Shown here piece after piece: positions 16,787 through 31,278 of a DNA stretch of 64,000 nucleotides. This stretch comes from Rhodovulum marinum (GTDB taxonomy: Bacteria > Pseudomonadota > Alphaproteobacteria > Rhodobacterales > Rhodobacteraceae), in contig NZ_SLXP01000009.1 in the NCBI RefSeq assembly GCF_004343075.1, positions 62,001 to 126,000 on the forward strand. Reading direction: 5' to 3'. The translations under genes were made by a program, and so were the position numbers. The notes under the pieces are model-generated. The model was not told the origin of the DNA and did not search any database. It saw nothing but the letters and a program-made list of their open reading frames with translations. Positions within the stretch are counted from its first letter, which is position 1. The number at the start of each line of letters is the position of its first letter.

Positions 16787-17821
16787 TCAGACCGGGATCA
16801 GCGCCCAGTAATCTAGGTCCAGCAGGACATGCGGCAGGTACTTGCCGTCCTCGCCCTTCAACTGGCCCGGCACGCCGCCCGGCTTGACCGCCACCAGTCG
16901 CAGCCGCAGCGCGCCCACGCCCGGCGCGTCCGTCTCGGCCTTGTCCAGCACCTCGGACCAGGCCGCGACCGTGTCGCCGGCAAAGCACGGGTTCGCATGC
17001 GCGCCGCCGTTCAGCCCGACGATCATCTGCGCATTGGCCAGCCCGTTGAAGGACAGCGCGCGCGCCAGGCTGATGACATGGCCGCCATAGATCAGCCGCC
17101 GCCCGTCCTCGCGCAGGGTGGCATCGAAATGCACCTTGGACGTGTTCTGCCACAGCCGGGTGGCCATCATGTGCTCGGCCTCTTCGACGGTCACCCGGTC
17201 GACATGGTCGATCACCTCGCCCACCGCGTAATCGCCCCAGCGATGCGGTTCGCCCGCCAGGGTGAAATCGTAGCCGGTGAAATTCAGCACCGAGGGCACC
17301 ACCAGCCGATCCGCCGGAACCGACGCGGCCAGCTCCGGGATCACCGTCTCGGGTGCGGGCGCCTGCGGGTCGCGTTTGCGCACCATCACCCAGCGGACAT
17401 AATCCAGAACGACCTCGTCCTTCTGGTTCAGCCCGCGCGTGCGCACCCACACCACGCCCGACTTGCCGTTCGAGTTCTGTTTCAGCCCGATCACCTCGGA
17501 TTCGGACCGCAGCGTATCGCCCGCCCAGACCGGCCGGTGCCAGCGCCCCTCGGCATAGCCCAGGTTCGCCACCGCGTTCAGCGAGATGTCGGGCACCGTC
17601 TTGCCGAACACCGTGTGGAACGCGATCAGGTCATCCAGCGGCGCGTTCGGCAGTCCGCAGGATTGCGCGAACGCATCCGAGGAATACAGCGCGTGCCGCG
17701 CCGGATACAGCGCGTGATACAGCGCCCGTTCGCCGCCAGAAACGGTGCGCGGCACGGCATGTGCGATCACCTGGCCGACACGGTAATCCTCGAAGAAACG
17801 GCCCGGGTTGGTCTTTACCAT
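16787..17821 (-). CDS. mch: Mesaconyl-CoA hydratase (MaoC-like)
   Basis: The 344-residue protein is a double MaoC/hot-dog dehydratase. It contains GRFFEDYRVGQVIAH at the N-terminus, VWAGDTLRSESEVIG, LNQKDEVVLDYVRWVMV in the first half, and RLIYGGHVISLARALSFNGL with CFAGDTVAAWSEVL in the second. Length and these motifs fit the enzyme interconverting mesaconyl-CoA and beta-methylmalyl-CoA in the ethylmalonyl-CoA pathway. It is the last gene of an operon with mcl2, an NnrU-like gene and a DUF1737 gene, which supports the assignment. sdhCDAB follows downstream. Confidence 0.92.
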   Translation of the reverse strand: MVKTNPGRFFEDYRVGQVIAHAVPRTVSGGERALYHALYPARHALYSSDAFAQSCGLPNAPLDDLIAFHTVFGKTVPDISLNAVANLGYAEGRWHRPVWAGDTLRSESEVIGLKQNSNGKSGVVWVRTRGLNQKDEVVLDYVRWVMVRKRDPQAPAPETVIPELAASVPADRLVVPSVLNFTGYDFTLAGEPHRWGDYAVGEVIDHVDRVTVEEAEHMMATRLWQNTSKVHFDATLREDGRRLIYGGHVISLARALSFNGLANAQMIVGLNGGAHANPCFAGDTVAAWSEVLDKAETDAPGVGALRLRLVAVKPGGVPGQLKGEDGKYLPHVLLDLDYWALIPV

Positions 17822-17825
17822 GAAC

Positions 17826-18032
17826 TCACAACTCTCCCAGATTCAGATGGGGCGCATAATCCCCGGGCACGTCCTTGATGACCGCCTGCGCACAGCGCAT
17901 CTTGCCGGTCTTGGGGTCGTAGGCATAGGCGGGGTTGCCGAACAACTCCCACCCCCCGTCAAGGGCGGCACTCACCTTGTGGCAAAAGGCCGAGGTATCC
18001 TCTTCGGTCAACAGCCGATAGGCACGCATCAC
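17826..18032 (-). CDS. DUF1737 domain protein
   Basis: The 68-residue protein reads MMRAYRLLTEEDTSAFCHKV, then LDGGWELFGNPAYAYD, the DUF1737 pattern of a short alpha/beta domain. Its function is unknown. Its start overlaps the stop of the NnrU-like gene by four bases and mch begins four bases after its stop, so it belongs to the mcl2-mch operon. Confidence 0.85.
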   Translation of the reverse strand: MMRAYRLLTEEDTSAFCHKVSAALDGGWELFGNPAYAYDPKTGKMRCAQAVIKDVPGDYAPHLNLGEL

Positions 18033-18601
18033 GCGGCCCCCGGCACCGGAAGCGGCCAGACACCCAGCCAGTTATGGACATAGATGATCACCAGGTAGAT
18101 CACGATGGCGATCACCGCCAGGCGGATATCCCCGGCCAGGCTGCCGCCGCGCCAGCGCGTGACCGCGTCCTGCGAATTGATGATCACGATTTCGGCCAGC
18201 GCCCAGATCAGCAGCCCGCCGAACAGCACGATCGACGCGAGATCCCCGTTCACCAGCAAATGCGCCACAGCCCAGGTCGAGAACCCGTAAAGCTGCGGGT
18301 GGCGGAACAGCTGCCGCGCCCGGCTTTTCGAATTGCCCACGCCATAGAACGCCACCGCCAGCAGCATCAGCGTGTTGTTCAGATGCACCGTCCAGGCCGG
18401 CGTTCCATAGATGATCGGCGCGGTGTTGCCGCGATAGCCCATCACCATCAACACGACCGACGCGACCAGGACCACCGCGAACAGGATCTTGGACCCGGCC
18501 ACGCCCAGCGCGCCTTCCAGCGCCGCGCGCGGCCCCGGGAACAGCCGCTTGAACAGGTGGGCGAAACTCCACAGCAGAACGCCAAGAATAATCAGGGTCA
18601 T
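18029..18601 (-). CDS. NnrU family membrane protein
   Basis: The 190-residue integral membrane protein has about six hydrophobic helices and NnrU features such as SFAHLFKRLFPGPR, a short loop GYRGNTAPIIYG and FRHPQLYGFSTWAVAHLL. NnrU was first noted with nitric-oxide respiration genes, but many paralogues are found elsewhere, and no denitrification gene is present here. It overlaps mcl2 upstream and DUF1737 downstream by four bases each, so it is cotranscribed with ethylmalonyl-CoA pathway genes. Its role there is unknown. Confidence 0.85.
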   Translation of the reverse strand: MTLIILGVLLWSFAHLFKRLFPGPRAALEGALGVAGSKILFAVVLVASVVLMVMGYRGNTAPIIYGTPAWTVHLNNTLMLLAVAFYGVGNSKSRARQLFRHPQLYGFSTWAVAHLLVNGDLASIVLFGGLLIWALAEIVIINSQDAVTRWRGGSLAGDIRLAVIAIVIYLVIIYVHNWLGVWPLPVPGAA

Positions 18602-19458
18602 GTCACAGCCTCCAGTTGCGCGATCGCCGCCGCCTTGGCGAGCGTTTCCCGAGCCGTAACGATATGCAGATTCTCGACAATGCGGCCATCCACCACGGCG
18701 ATGCCGAGGCCCGATTTCGTCGCCTGCTCGAACGCGTCGATCTGGCGGCGCGACAGGTCGATCTCGTCGTCGGACGGCGCAAAGGCGGCATTGGCCGGCG
18801 CGACCTGCGCGGGATGGATCAGCGACTTGCCGTCAAAGCCCAGGTCGCGGCCCTGTTCGCATTCGGCGGCCAGGCCGGCCTCGTCCTTGAACGCGTTATA
18901 GACCCCGTCGACCGCCACGATGCCATGGGCGCGCGCGGCCAGCAGGGCGTGGCTCAGGCTGGACATCAGCGCCATCCGGTCGGCCCGCACCCGGCAGCCC
19001 AGTTCCATCGCCAAGTCATTGGTGCCCATCACGAAGCCTTCCAGGCGGGGATGCGCGGCCAGCGTATCCGCATTCAGCACACCCCGCGGCGTCTCGATCA
19101 TCGCCCAAAGCGGCACCCCCGGCAGCGCCTCGGCCAGCGCGTCCAGCTGCGCCGTGGTCTCGACCTTGGGCAGCAGCACCGCATCCATCGCGGCCCCGCG
19201 AATCGCGTTCAGGTCATCGGCGCCCCATTCGGTATCCAGCCCGTTGATGCGCACGATCCTGTAGCGCGCGCCATAGCCGCCCTCGGCCAGCGCTTCGGCC
19301 AGCGTGCTGCGCGCGGCGCGCTTTTCCTCGGCGGCGACGGCATCTTCCAGGTCGAAGATGATCGCATCGACGGGCAGCGTCTTGGCCTTCTCCAGCGCAC
19401 GGGCCTTCGAGGCCGGGATGTAGAGAACGGAACGGAACGGGCGGGCGCGCGTGCTCAT
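18598..19458 (-). CDS. mcl2: (3S)-malyl-CoA thioesterase (Mcl2-like; HpcH/HpaI family)
   Basis: The 286-residue CitE-like protein starts at the ATG 19458 (MSTRARPFRSVLYIPAS), preceded by AAGGGAG. It has IIFDLEDAVAAEEK with metal-binding Asp/Glu, YRIVRINGLDTEW, LLPKVET, MIETPRGVLNA, FVMGTNDLAMELG and GFDGKSLIHPAQV. Malyl-CoA lyases (Mcl1) are nearer 318 residues, while Mcl2, which hydrolyses (3S)-malyl-CoA to malate, is about 285; the length and the mch neighbour favour Mcl2. The lyase activity is the alternative. It heads the operon mcl2-nnrU-DUF1737-mch. Confidence 0.85.
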   Translation of the reverse strand: MSTRARPFRSVLYIPASKARALEKAKTLPVDAIIFDLEDAVAAEEKRAARSTLAEALAEGGYGARYRIVRINGLDTEWGADDLNAIRGAAMDAVLLPKVETTAQLDALAEALPGVPLWAMIETPRGVLNADTLAAHPRLEGFVMGTNDLAMELGCRVRADRMALMSSLSHALLAARAHGIVAVDGVYNAFKDEAGLAAECEQGRDLGFDGKSLIHPAQVAPANAAFAPSDDEIDLSRRQIDAFEQATKSGLGIAVVDGRIVENLHIVTARETLAKAAAIAQLEAVT

Positions 19459-19510
19459 TGATTCTCCCTTCGGGTCATTTTGTTGCGCCAAACACCACAG
19501 CAGGGACATA

Positions 19511-19534
19511 TTGCGCAACCCCTTTTATGCCGCA
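19511..19534 (-). promoter_or_regulatory. mcl2 promoter region with TTGCGCAA and TGCGGCATAAAA
   Basis: Upstream of mcl2 a palindromic TTGCGCAA (19511-19518) lies next to TGCGGCATAAAA (19523-19534, read toward mcl2). The latter is identical to the element before sdhC, and the former resembles the ccr/ecm octamer TGCGCAAT. This suggests a promoter sharing control with both groups. No transcription start is known. Confidence 0.4.
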
Positions 19535-19638
19535 TCGCAGAAAAACAGCGTGCGCAGGGGTAGGCTTTTGTTGGCACCTCTCGCGCAGGGTTGATCGCGA
19601 CAGCCGCCGATCCCCCCTGCCCCGCACGGAGCCCCAGG

Positions 19639-19941
19639 ATGACCCGCCCCCTCGCGCTTGCCGCCCTTTGCCTTGCCCTGCCCGCCCTCGCCCAGGCCCA
19701 GACCGCCCGGCAATGCGCCCCGCGCGACGATGTCGTGGCACTTCTGGCCGACCAGTACGGCGAGGCGCGCCAGGCGATGGGGCTGGCTGCGAACAACGTG
19801 GTGGTCGAACTTTTCGCCAATGCCGACTCGGGCAGCTGGACGATCACCGGCACCACCGCCACGGGGCTGACCTGCCTGATCGCCAGCGGCGAGGCCTACC
19901 AGGCGCTGGCCGAAAAACTGTTGCCCGGCCAGGGCACCTGA
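19639..19941 (+). CDS. Small secreted hypothetical protein upstream of mdh
   Basis: The ATG at 19639 opens a clear signal peptide (MTRPLALAALCLALPALAQA), giving a 100-residue precursor and roughly 80-residue periplasmic product with two cysteines (QCAPRDDV, LTCLIAS) that may form a disulfide. Further motifs are YGEARQAMGLAANNVVVELF and GSWTITGTT. I have an impression that similar short proteins precede mdh in other Rhodobacterales, but I know no function. A 213-codon frame on the other strand covers it and is probably spurious. Confidence 0.7.
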   Translation: MTRPLALAALCLALPALAQAQTARQCAPRDDVVALLADQYGEARQAMGLAANNVVVELFANADSGSWTITGTTATGLTCLIASGEAYQALAEKLLPGQGT

Positions 19942-21321
<1,380 letters not shown>

Positions 21322-21337
21322 GGCCGGACGAAAACGG

Positions 21338-21374
21338 GTTTGTGATCACACCCGTGAAAGGTGTGATCACAAAC
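21338..21374. promoter_or_regulatory. Paired TGTGATCAC operator upstream of sucC
   Basis: GTTTGTGATCACACC (21338-21352) and GGTGTGATCACAAAC (21360-21374) form a perfect 15-base inverted repeat around seven bases; the two TGATCA centres are 20 bases apart. The right half overlaps a plausible -35 position for the CATAAT at 21388-21393. It could also act as an RNA hairpin after mdh, but each arm is itself palindromic and the core recurs upstream of sdhC, favouring an operator. Confidence 0.7.
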
Positions 21375-21387
21375 ACCAAAAACATCG

Positions 21388-21393
21388 CATAAT
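21388..21393 (+). promoter_or_regulatory. Possible -10 hexamer for the suc operon
   Basis: CATAAT lies 84 bases before the sucC ATG and 14 bases beyond the operator. The -35 position 17 bases upstream falls inside the right TGTGATCAC half, so a bound regulator would contact or block RNA polymerase. No experiment is available; this is a pattern-based guess. Confidence 0.35.
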
Positions 21394-21476
21394 CGCGTGA
21401 AGTCCGGGCGAAAACCGTTTCGCGATTGCCTGTTCCATGCTTAGACGCGAAAACCGCACCAGCATGGGACAGCTTG

Positions 21477-22669
<1,193 letters not shown>

Positions 22670-22670
<1 letters not shown>

Positions 22671-23206
22671 TGCGCTTCGCCGTCGCCCTTGCCTGCGCGG
22701 CGCTTGCGCTTGCCGCCCCCGCGAAGGCCCAGACCTTCGAGGAGGCGGTGCGCGCGAATATGGGGCTCGGCCTGCGGCTGTGCCTTGCGGGCGGGGGCGA
22801 CATGGCGGCCTGGGTCGCAAGCTTCCGCGCGGCGGGCTTTGCCGAGCGGGTCGAGTGGCAGGGCAACGGCGACACCACGCATCACTTCACGGCGCCCGCC
22901 GACACGGCCACGGTCGAACTCTATTACGGCCAGATGCCCGAGGAATGCACCGTCACGACCGCCCATATGGGCGTGACCCGTGCGGCGCAGGTGCTGGACG
23001 AGGTCGTCCCGCAGGTGTTTCCCACCTTCGTGCGGGTCATCGAACAGGGGGCCGTCGATCCGGCCACCGGCCGCCCTGCGCTCTGCGTGCGCTACGAAGA
23101 CCCCGCCAACCCGATAGGACTGGTGATTGGCGCCTGGCCCGGCAACGAGGCCGACGCCTGCGTCGAGAACGGCACCAGCATCCTCTATCAATCATATCGC
23201 GTTTGA
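22670..23206 (+). CDS. Secreted hypothetical protein between sucC and sucD
   Basis: The ATG overlaps the sucC TGA by one base. The 178-residue product has a signal peptide ([20 protein letters not shown]) and a mature part with four cysteines in [22 protein letters not shown] and EADACVEN, consistent with two disulfides in the periplasm. The family is not one I can name. Its tight coupling to sucC and closeness to sucD (16 bases) suggest cotranscription, though a periplasmic role in a TCA operon is unexplained. Confidence 0.75.
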
Positions 23207-23222
23207 AGGAATAGGACCAAGA

Positions 23223-24107
<885 letters not shown>

Positions 24108-24169
24108 CGCACGGGCAGGCGCGGCCGCCGGGACACGGCCGCGCCCCCGACACCCGAGGGAGGACACCC

Positions 24170-27139
<2,970 letters not shown>

Positions 27140-27145
27140 CCGTAA

Positions 27146-28666
27146 ATGTCCACCGAAGTCCGAGTCCCCACCCTGGGCGAAAGCGTCACCGAGGCCACCG
27201 TCGCCACCTGGTTCAAGAAACCCGGCGATGCCGTCGCCGCCGACGAGATGCTGTGCGAGCTGGAAACCGACAAGGTCACCGTCGAGGTCCCCGCCCCGGC
27301 CGCCGGCACGCTTGCGGAAATCGTCGCGGGCGAGGGCGAAACCGTCTCGGTCGACGCCCTGCTCGCCACCATTTCCGAAGGCGCCGCCAAACACGCCGAG
27401 GTCCAGCCCGACACCGCCAGGTCCGTCCCCGAAGAGGCCGCCGCCCAGGGGTCGGGCGAAACCGTCGACATCATGGTGCCGACCTTGGGCGAAAGCGTGA
27501 CCGAGGCCACCGTCTCCGCCTGGTTCAAGCAGCCCGGCGATACCGTCACCCGCGACGAGATGCTGTGCGAACTGGAAACCGACAAGGTCTCGGTCGAGGT
27601 CCCGGCGCCGGCCTCCGGCACCCTGTCCGAAATCCTCGCCCCCGAGGGCGCCACGGTCGAGGCCGGCGGCAAGCTGGCCCTGATGACCGCCGGCGAAGGC
27701 GCCCCCGCCGCGGAAAAACCCGCCGCCCAACCCGCCCCCGCCAAATCCGGCAAGGATGTCGAACACGCCCCCTCGGCCAAGAAACTGATGGCCGAAAAGG
27801 GCCTGTCCCCGGATGACGTCAAGGGCACCGGCCGCGACGGCCGCATCATGAAGGAAGACGTGCAAAAGGCCGCCGAGGCCCCGAAACCGGCCCCCAAACC
27901 GGCCGAGGCGGCGAAACCCGCGCCCGCCCCCGACGCCGCCCGCGCCCCCATTCCCGCCGAGGATGCCGCGCGCGAGGAACGCGTGCGCATGACCCGCCTG
28001 CGCCAGACCATCGCCCGCCGCCTCAAGGACGCGCAGAACACCGCCGCCATGCTGACCACCTATAACGAGGTCGACATGTCCGGCGTCATGGCACTGCGCA
28101 AGGAATACAAGGACCTCTTCGAAAAGAAGCACGGCGTGAAACTGGGCTTCATGTCCTTCTTCACCAAGGCCTGCTGCCACGCCCTGACCGAGGTGCCCGA
28201 GGTCAACGCCGAGATCGACGGCACCGACATCGTCTACAAGAAATTCGTCCACATGGGCATCGCGGTCGGCACCCCCACGGGCCTCGTCGTGCCGGTGCTG
28301 CGCAACGCCGATTCCATGGGCTTCGCCGAGATCGAGAAGCGCATCGCCGAACTCGGCATCCGCGCCCGCGACGGCAAACTGTCGATGGCCGAGATGCAGG
28401 GCGGCACCTTCACCATCTCGAACGGCGGCGTCTACGGCTCGCTCATGTCCTCGCCGATCCTCAACCCGCCGCAATCGGGCATCCTGGGCATGCACAAGAT
28501 CCAGGACCGCCCCGTCGTCGTCGGCGGCCAGATCGTCATCCGCCCGATGATGTACCTCGCCCTCAGCTACGACCACCGCATCGTCGACGGCAAGGGCGCG
28601 GTGACCTTCCTCGTCCGCGTGAAAGAGGCGCTCGAGGACCCGCGGCGGCTGTTGATGGATTTGTAG
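27146..28666 (+). CDS. sucB: 2-oxoglutarate dehydrogenase E2 (dihydrolipoamide succinyltransferase), two lipoyl domains
   Basis: The 506-residue core subunit has two lipoyl domains: residues 1-77 with ETDKV (Lys43) and about 106-183 with ETDKV (Lys147). A Pro/Ala-rich linker, an E1/E3-binding domain (about 205-245, [15 protein letters not shown]) and a longer linker follow. The catalytic acyltransferase domain ends [10 protein letters not shown] (His477, Asp481). Many SucB proteins have one lipoyl domain and are near 400 residues, so this is a duplicated-domain form. The two domains are similar enough that duplication within the gene is likely. Confidence 0.96.
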   Translation: MSTEVRVPTLGESVTEATVATWFKKPGDAVAADEMLCELETDKVTVEVPAPAAGTLAEIVAGEGETVSVDALLATISEGAAKHAEVQPDTARSVPEEAAAQGSGETVDIMVPTLGESVTEATVSAWFKQPGDTVTRDEMLCELETDKVSVEVPAPASGTLSEILAPEGATVEAGGKLALMTAGEGAPAAEKPAAQPAPAKSGKDVEHAPSAKKLMAEKGLSPDDVKGTGRDGRIMKEDVQKAAEAPKPAPKPAEAAKPAPAPDAARAPIPAEDAAREERVRMTRLRQTIARRLKDAQNTAAMLTTYNEVDMSGVMALRKEYKDLFEKKHGVKLGFMSFFTKACCHALTEVPEVNAEIDGTDIVYKKFVHMGIAVGTPTGLVVPVLRNADSMGFAEIEKRIAELGIRARDGKLSMAEMQGGTFTISNGGVYGSLMSSPILNPPQSGILGMHKIQDRPVVVGGQIVIRPMMYLALSYDHRIVDGKGAVTFLVRVKEALEDPRRLLMDL

Positions 28667-28726
28667 TCGTTTTCCAGACTTTGGATGCGTGCAATCAGAT
28701 AGCGAAAAAGATCGCAGGTTCAGCCA

Positions 28727-29143
28727 ATGGACATACTTTCGGGTCTCACCGCCGCCACAAAGGCTTTAGAAGTCTTAAAGGGCATCCGCGAACTCGACGA
28801 GTCGATCGGTCAAGCGGAGTTCAAACTAAAGCTAGCCGATCTAACTTCATTGCTTGCTGACACTAAGGTCGCACTCGCAGACGCGAAAACGGATTTAAAC
28901 GCAAAGGCTGCCGAAATTGCCAATTTAAGCGCTGAGATCGAGCGGCTCAAGAAGGGGGATTTTTGCCCAAGGTGTCATAGTGGAAGACTGCAGCTTATCT
29001 CAACTGAAGAATACCCATACCAAGGTCTCCACATCTATGGCGTCGAAGAATGGCATTATGGGTGTGACAATCCCGAATGCGGTTTCGAACAGAACCGCCT
29101 TCACGATCCTCATAATGTAATACCAGGTACATCGAAAAGATGA
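28727..29143 (+). CDS. Hypothetical coiled-coil / zinc-finger protein inserted in the suc-lpd block
   Basis: The 138-residue protein has a long helical, probably coiled-coil region (about 15-83, LKLADLTSLLADTKVALADA and repeats). A C-terminal metal-binding module follows, with CPRCHSG near residue 86 and CDNPECGFE near 118. The gene is visibly more A/T-rich than its neighbours and uses rare codons such as TTA, CTT and AGT, suggesting recent acquisition. It overlaps the MAPEG gene start by four bases (ATGA). I know no function; the layout resembles small accessory proteins of mobile or defence regions, which is speculation. Confidence 0.75.
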   Translation: MDILSGLTAATKALEVLKGIRELDESIGQAEFKLKLADLTSLLADTKVALADAKTDLNAKAAEIANLSAEIERLKKGDFCPRCHSGRLQLISTEEYPYQGLHIYGVEEWHYGCDNPECGFEQNRLHDPHNVIPGTSKR

Positions 29144-29535
29144 CCCCCGAACTCTATGCCCTCGCCCTCGCCATCCTGCTCCAGGCCGCGCAACTCGCGA
29201 TCTTCGCCATCCCCGCGAATTTCGAACTGGGCAGCCGCTACACCACCTCCCCCCGTGACGAGCCGCCCGAAAACGCGCTCTCCACCCCCACCGCCCGGAT
29301 GCAGCGCGCCTTCCAGAACCATTTCGAGGCGCTGATCCTCTTCACCGCCGCCGTGGTCCTCGTCACCGTCTCGAACCAGTCCACCTGGGTCACCATAACC
29401 TGCGCCTTCACCTACCTCGCCGCCCGCGTCCTCTACATCCCCGCCTACGTGCTGGGCTGGACGCCGGGCCGCTCCCTCGTCTGGGCCGTGGGCTTCCTCG
29501 CCACGATCCTGATGACCCTCGCGGCGCTGGTATGA
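29140..29535 (+). CDS. MAPEG family membrane protein
   Basis: The 131-residue protein has four hydrophobic helices. The MAPEG signature lies in RMQRAFQNHFEALILFTAAV near residue 55, followed by YLAARVLYIPAYVLGWTPGRS. MAPEG proteins include glutathione-dependent membrane enzymes, but bacterial members of this type have no settled role. The start overlaps the stop of the A/T-rich ORF, so it is now translationally coupled to it. It lies between sucB and lpd. Confidence 0.9.
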   Translation: MTPELYALALAILLQAAQLAIFAIPANFELGSRYTTSPRDEPPENALSTPTARMQRAFQNHFEALILFTAAVVLVTVSNQSTWVTITCAFTYLAARVLYIPAYVLGWTPGRSLVWAVGFLATILMTLAALV

Positions 29536-29569
29536 CCTTCTTCTGGCCCGAAATATCCTCGGGGGGAGT

Positions 29570-29605
29570 CGCGCCGAAGGCGCGGCGGGGGGCGGACAGC
29601 CCCCC
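29570..29605. repeat. GC-rich double hairpin, probable dispersed intergenic element
   Basis: After the MAPEG gene, CGCGCC-gaa-GGCGCG (29570-29584) is followed by a six-G run and a six-C run (29587-29605) separated by seven bases. The segment starting near AAATATCCTCGGGGGG resembles a short intergenic sequence I associate with many Rhodobacterales genomes. It may act as a transcription terminator, though no T run follows. The family assignment is from memory. Confidence 0.4.
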
Positions 29606-29624
29606 TCCCCGGTCCGACGAAAAC

Positions 29625-29663
29625 TCATATGGAATTCATATGCGATTCATATGGAATTCATAT
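29625..29663. repeat. Two 22-base tandem repeats upstream of lpd
   Basis: TCATATGGAATTCATAT occurs at 29625-29641 and again at 29647-29663, spaced exactly 22 bases, ending 25 bases before the lpd ATG. Each unit contains overlapping short palindromes (CATATG, GAATTC, ATTCATAT). The A/T-rich character contrasts with the surrounding DNA. Two helical turns between units suggests a protein-binding site or a locally duplicated leader element. Confidence 0.5.
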
Positions 29664-29688
29664 CGCCCAATCCGGCAAAGGAGACCCC

Positions 29689-31077
29689 ATGACAAGCTAT
29701 GATGTGATCGTGATCGGCTCCGGCCCCGGCGGCTATGTCTGCGCCATCCGCTGCGCCCAGCTGGGCCTGAAAACCGCCTGCGTCGAGGGCCGCGAGACAC
29801 TGGGCGGCACCTGCCTCAACGTCGGCTGCATCCCCTCCAAGGCGCTCCTGCACGCCTCCCACCAACTCCATGAATCGCAACACAATTTCGAAAAGATGGG
29901 CCTCAAGGGCGCGCCCCCCAAGGTCGACTGGAAACAGATGCAGGCCTACAAGGACGACGTGATCGGCCAGAACACCAAGGGCATCGAATTCCTGTTCAAG
30001 AAGAACAAGATCGACTGGATCAAGGGCTGGGCCTCGATCCCCGAACCCGGTCTGGTCAAGGTCGGCGAAGACACCCACAAGGCGAAAAACATAATCATCG
30101 CAACGGGTTCCGAACCCTCCACCCTGCCCGGCGTCGAGATCGACGAAAAGGTGATCGTCTCCTCCACCGGCGCCCTGTCGCTGCCGAAGATGCCGAAAAA
30201 GCTGGTCGTCATCGGTGCGGGTGTCATCGGCCTGGAACTGGGCTCCGTCTATGCCCGCCTCGGCGCCGAGGTGACGGTGCTGGAATATCTCGACCAGGTC
30301 ACCCCCGGCATCGACACGGAAATTGCCCGCAGCTTCCGATCCTTGCTGAAAAAACAGGGGCTTGAGATCATCACCGGCGCCGCCGTGCAATCCGCCGAGG
30401 CGCTCAAGACCAAGGCCAAGGTGACCTACAAACTGCGCAAGGATGACAGCGAACACCAGGTCGACGCCGACGTGGTGCTGGTCGCCACCGGCCGCAAACC
30501 CTACACCCAGGGCCTCGGCCTCGATGCGCTGGGCGTCGAGATGACCAAGCGCGGCCAGATCGCCACCGACGCCCATTACAAGACCAATATCGCCGGCCTC
30601 TACGCCATCGGCGACGCCATCGAGGGGCCGATGCTGGCCCACAAGGCCGAGGACGAGGGCATGGCCGTGGCCGAGATCCTGGCCGGCCAGGCAGGCCACG
30701 TGAACTATGACGTGATCCCCGGGGTGATCTACACCCACCCCGAGGTCGCCGCCGTCGGCCAGACCGAAGACCAGTTGAAAGAGGCCGGCCGCGCCTACAA
30801 GGTCGGCAAGTTCTCGTTCATGGGCAACGGCCGCGCCAAGGCGAATTTCGCCGCCGACGGCTTCGTCAAGATCCTGGCCGATGCCGAAACCGACCGCATC
30901 CTGGGCGCCCATATCATCGGCCCGGCGGCGGGCGACCTGATCCACGAGATCTGCGTCGCGATGGAATTCGGCGCGGCCGCCGAGGACCTGGCCCGCACCT
31001 GCCACGCCCACCCCACCTATTCCGAGGCGGTGCGCGAGGCGGCGCTGGCTTGCGGCGACGGGCCAATCCACAGCTGA
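29689..31077 (+). CDS. lpd: Dihydrolipoyl dehydrogenase (E3)
   Basis: The ATG at 29689 ([20 protein letters not shown]) has AAAGGAG at good spacing. The 462-residue flavoprotein reoxidises dihydrolipoyl groups of the 2-oxoglutarate dehydrogenase complex. It has the FAD site GSGPGGY (10-16), the redox disulfide Cys42/Cys47 in [13 protein letters not shown], an NAD site [13 protein letters not shown] near residue 177, and the catalytic His-Glu region [13 protein letters not shown] near the C-terminus. Its place after sucAB supports assignment to that complex. Confidence 0.97.
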   Translation: MTSYDVIVIGSGPGGYVCAIRCAQLGLKTACVEGRETLGGTCLNVGCIPSKALLHASHQLHESQHNFEKMGLKGAPPKVDWKQMQAYKDDVIGQNTKGIEFLFKKNKIDWIKGWASIPEPGLVKVGEDTHKAKNIIIATGSEPSTLPGVEIDEKVIVSSTGALSLPKMPKKLVVIGAGVIGLELGSVYARLGAEVTVLEYLDQVTPGIDTEIARSFRSLLKKQGLEIITGAAVQSAEALKTKAKVTYKLRKDDSEHQVDADVVLVATGRKPYTQGLGLDALGVEMTKRGQIATDAHYKTNIAGLYAIGDAIEGPMLAHKAEDEGMAVAEILAGQAGHVNYDVIPGVIYTHPEVAAVGQTEDQLKEAGRAYKVGKFSFMGNGRAKANFAADGFVKILADAETDRILGAHIIGPAAGDLIHEICVAMEFGAAAEDLARTCHAHPTYSEAVREAALACGDGPIHS

Positions 31078-31278
31078 GATGCCCGAACCCGCGGGAATGG
31101 TCGGGGCGGCCGCCGAAATTGACGCCGCCCCTGCCCATGCCGAAAGGCCGGACGTTCGCACCGGCGCCCGGGGGAAAAGGCGCCCGCGTCGGTCGACCAT
31201 AGAACAACCGCTCTGGCCGGTCCGTCATCCGGCGCACATTTCGCGATCTCGGCCGGCAATTGACGTCAACGGGCCGCC

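Noticed and set aside
31077-31278. Hairpin GGCGCC...GGCGCC between lpd and the GntR gene as a terminator
   Set aside because: The arms are short, no T run follows on either strand, and similar GC palindromes are frequent here.
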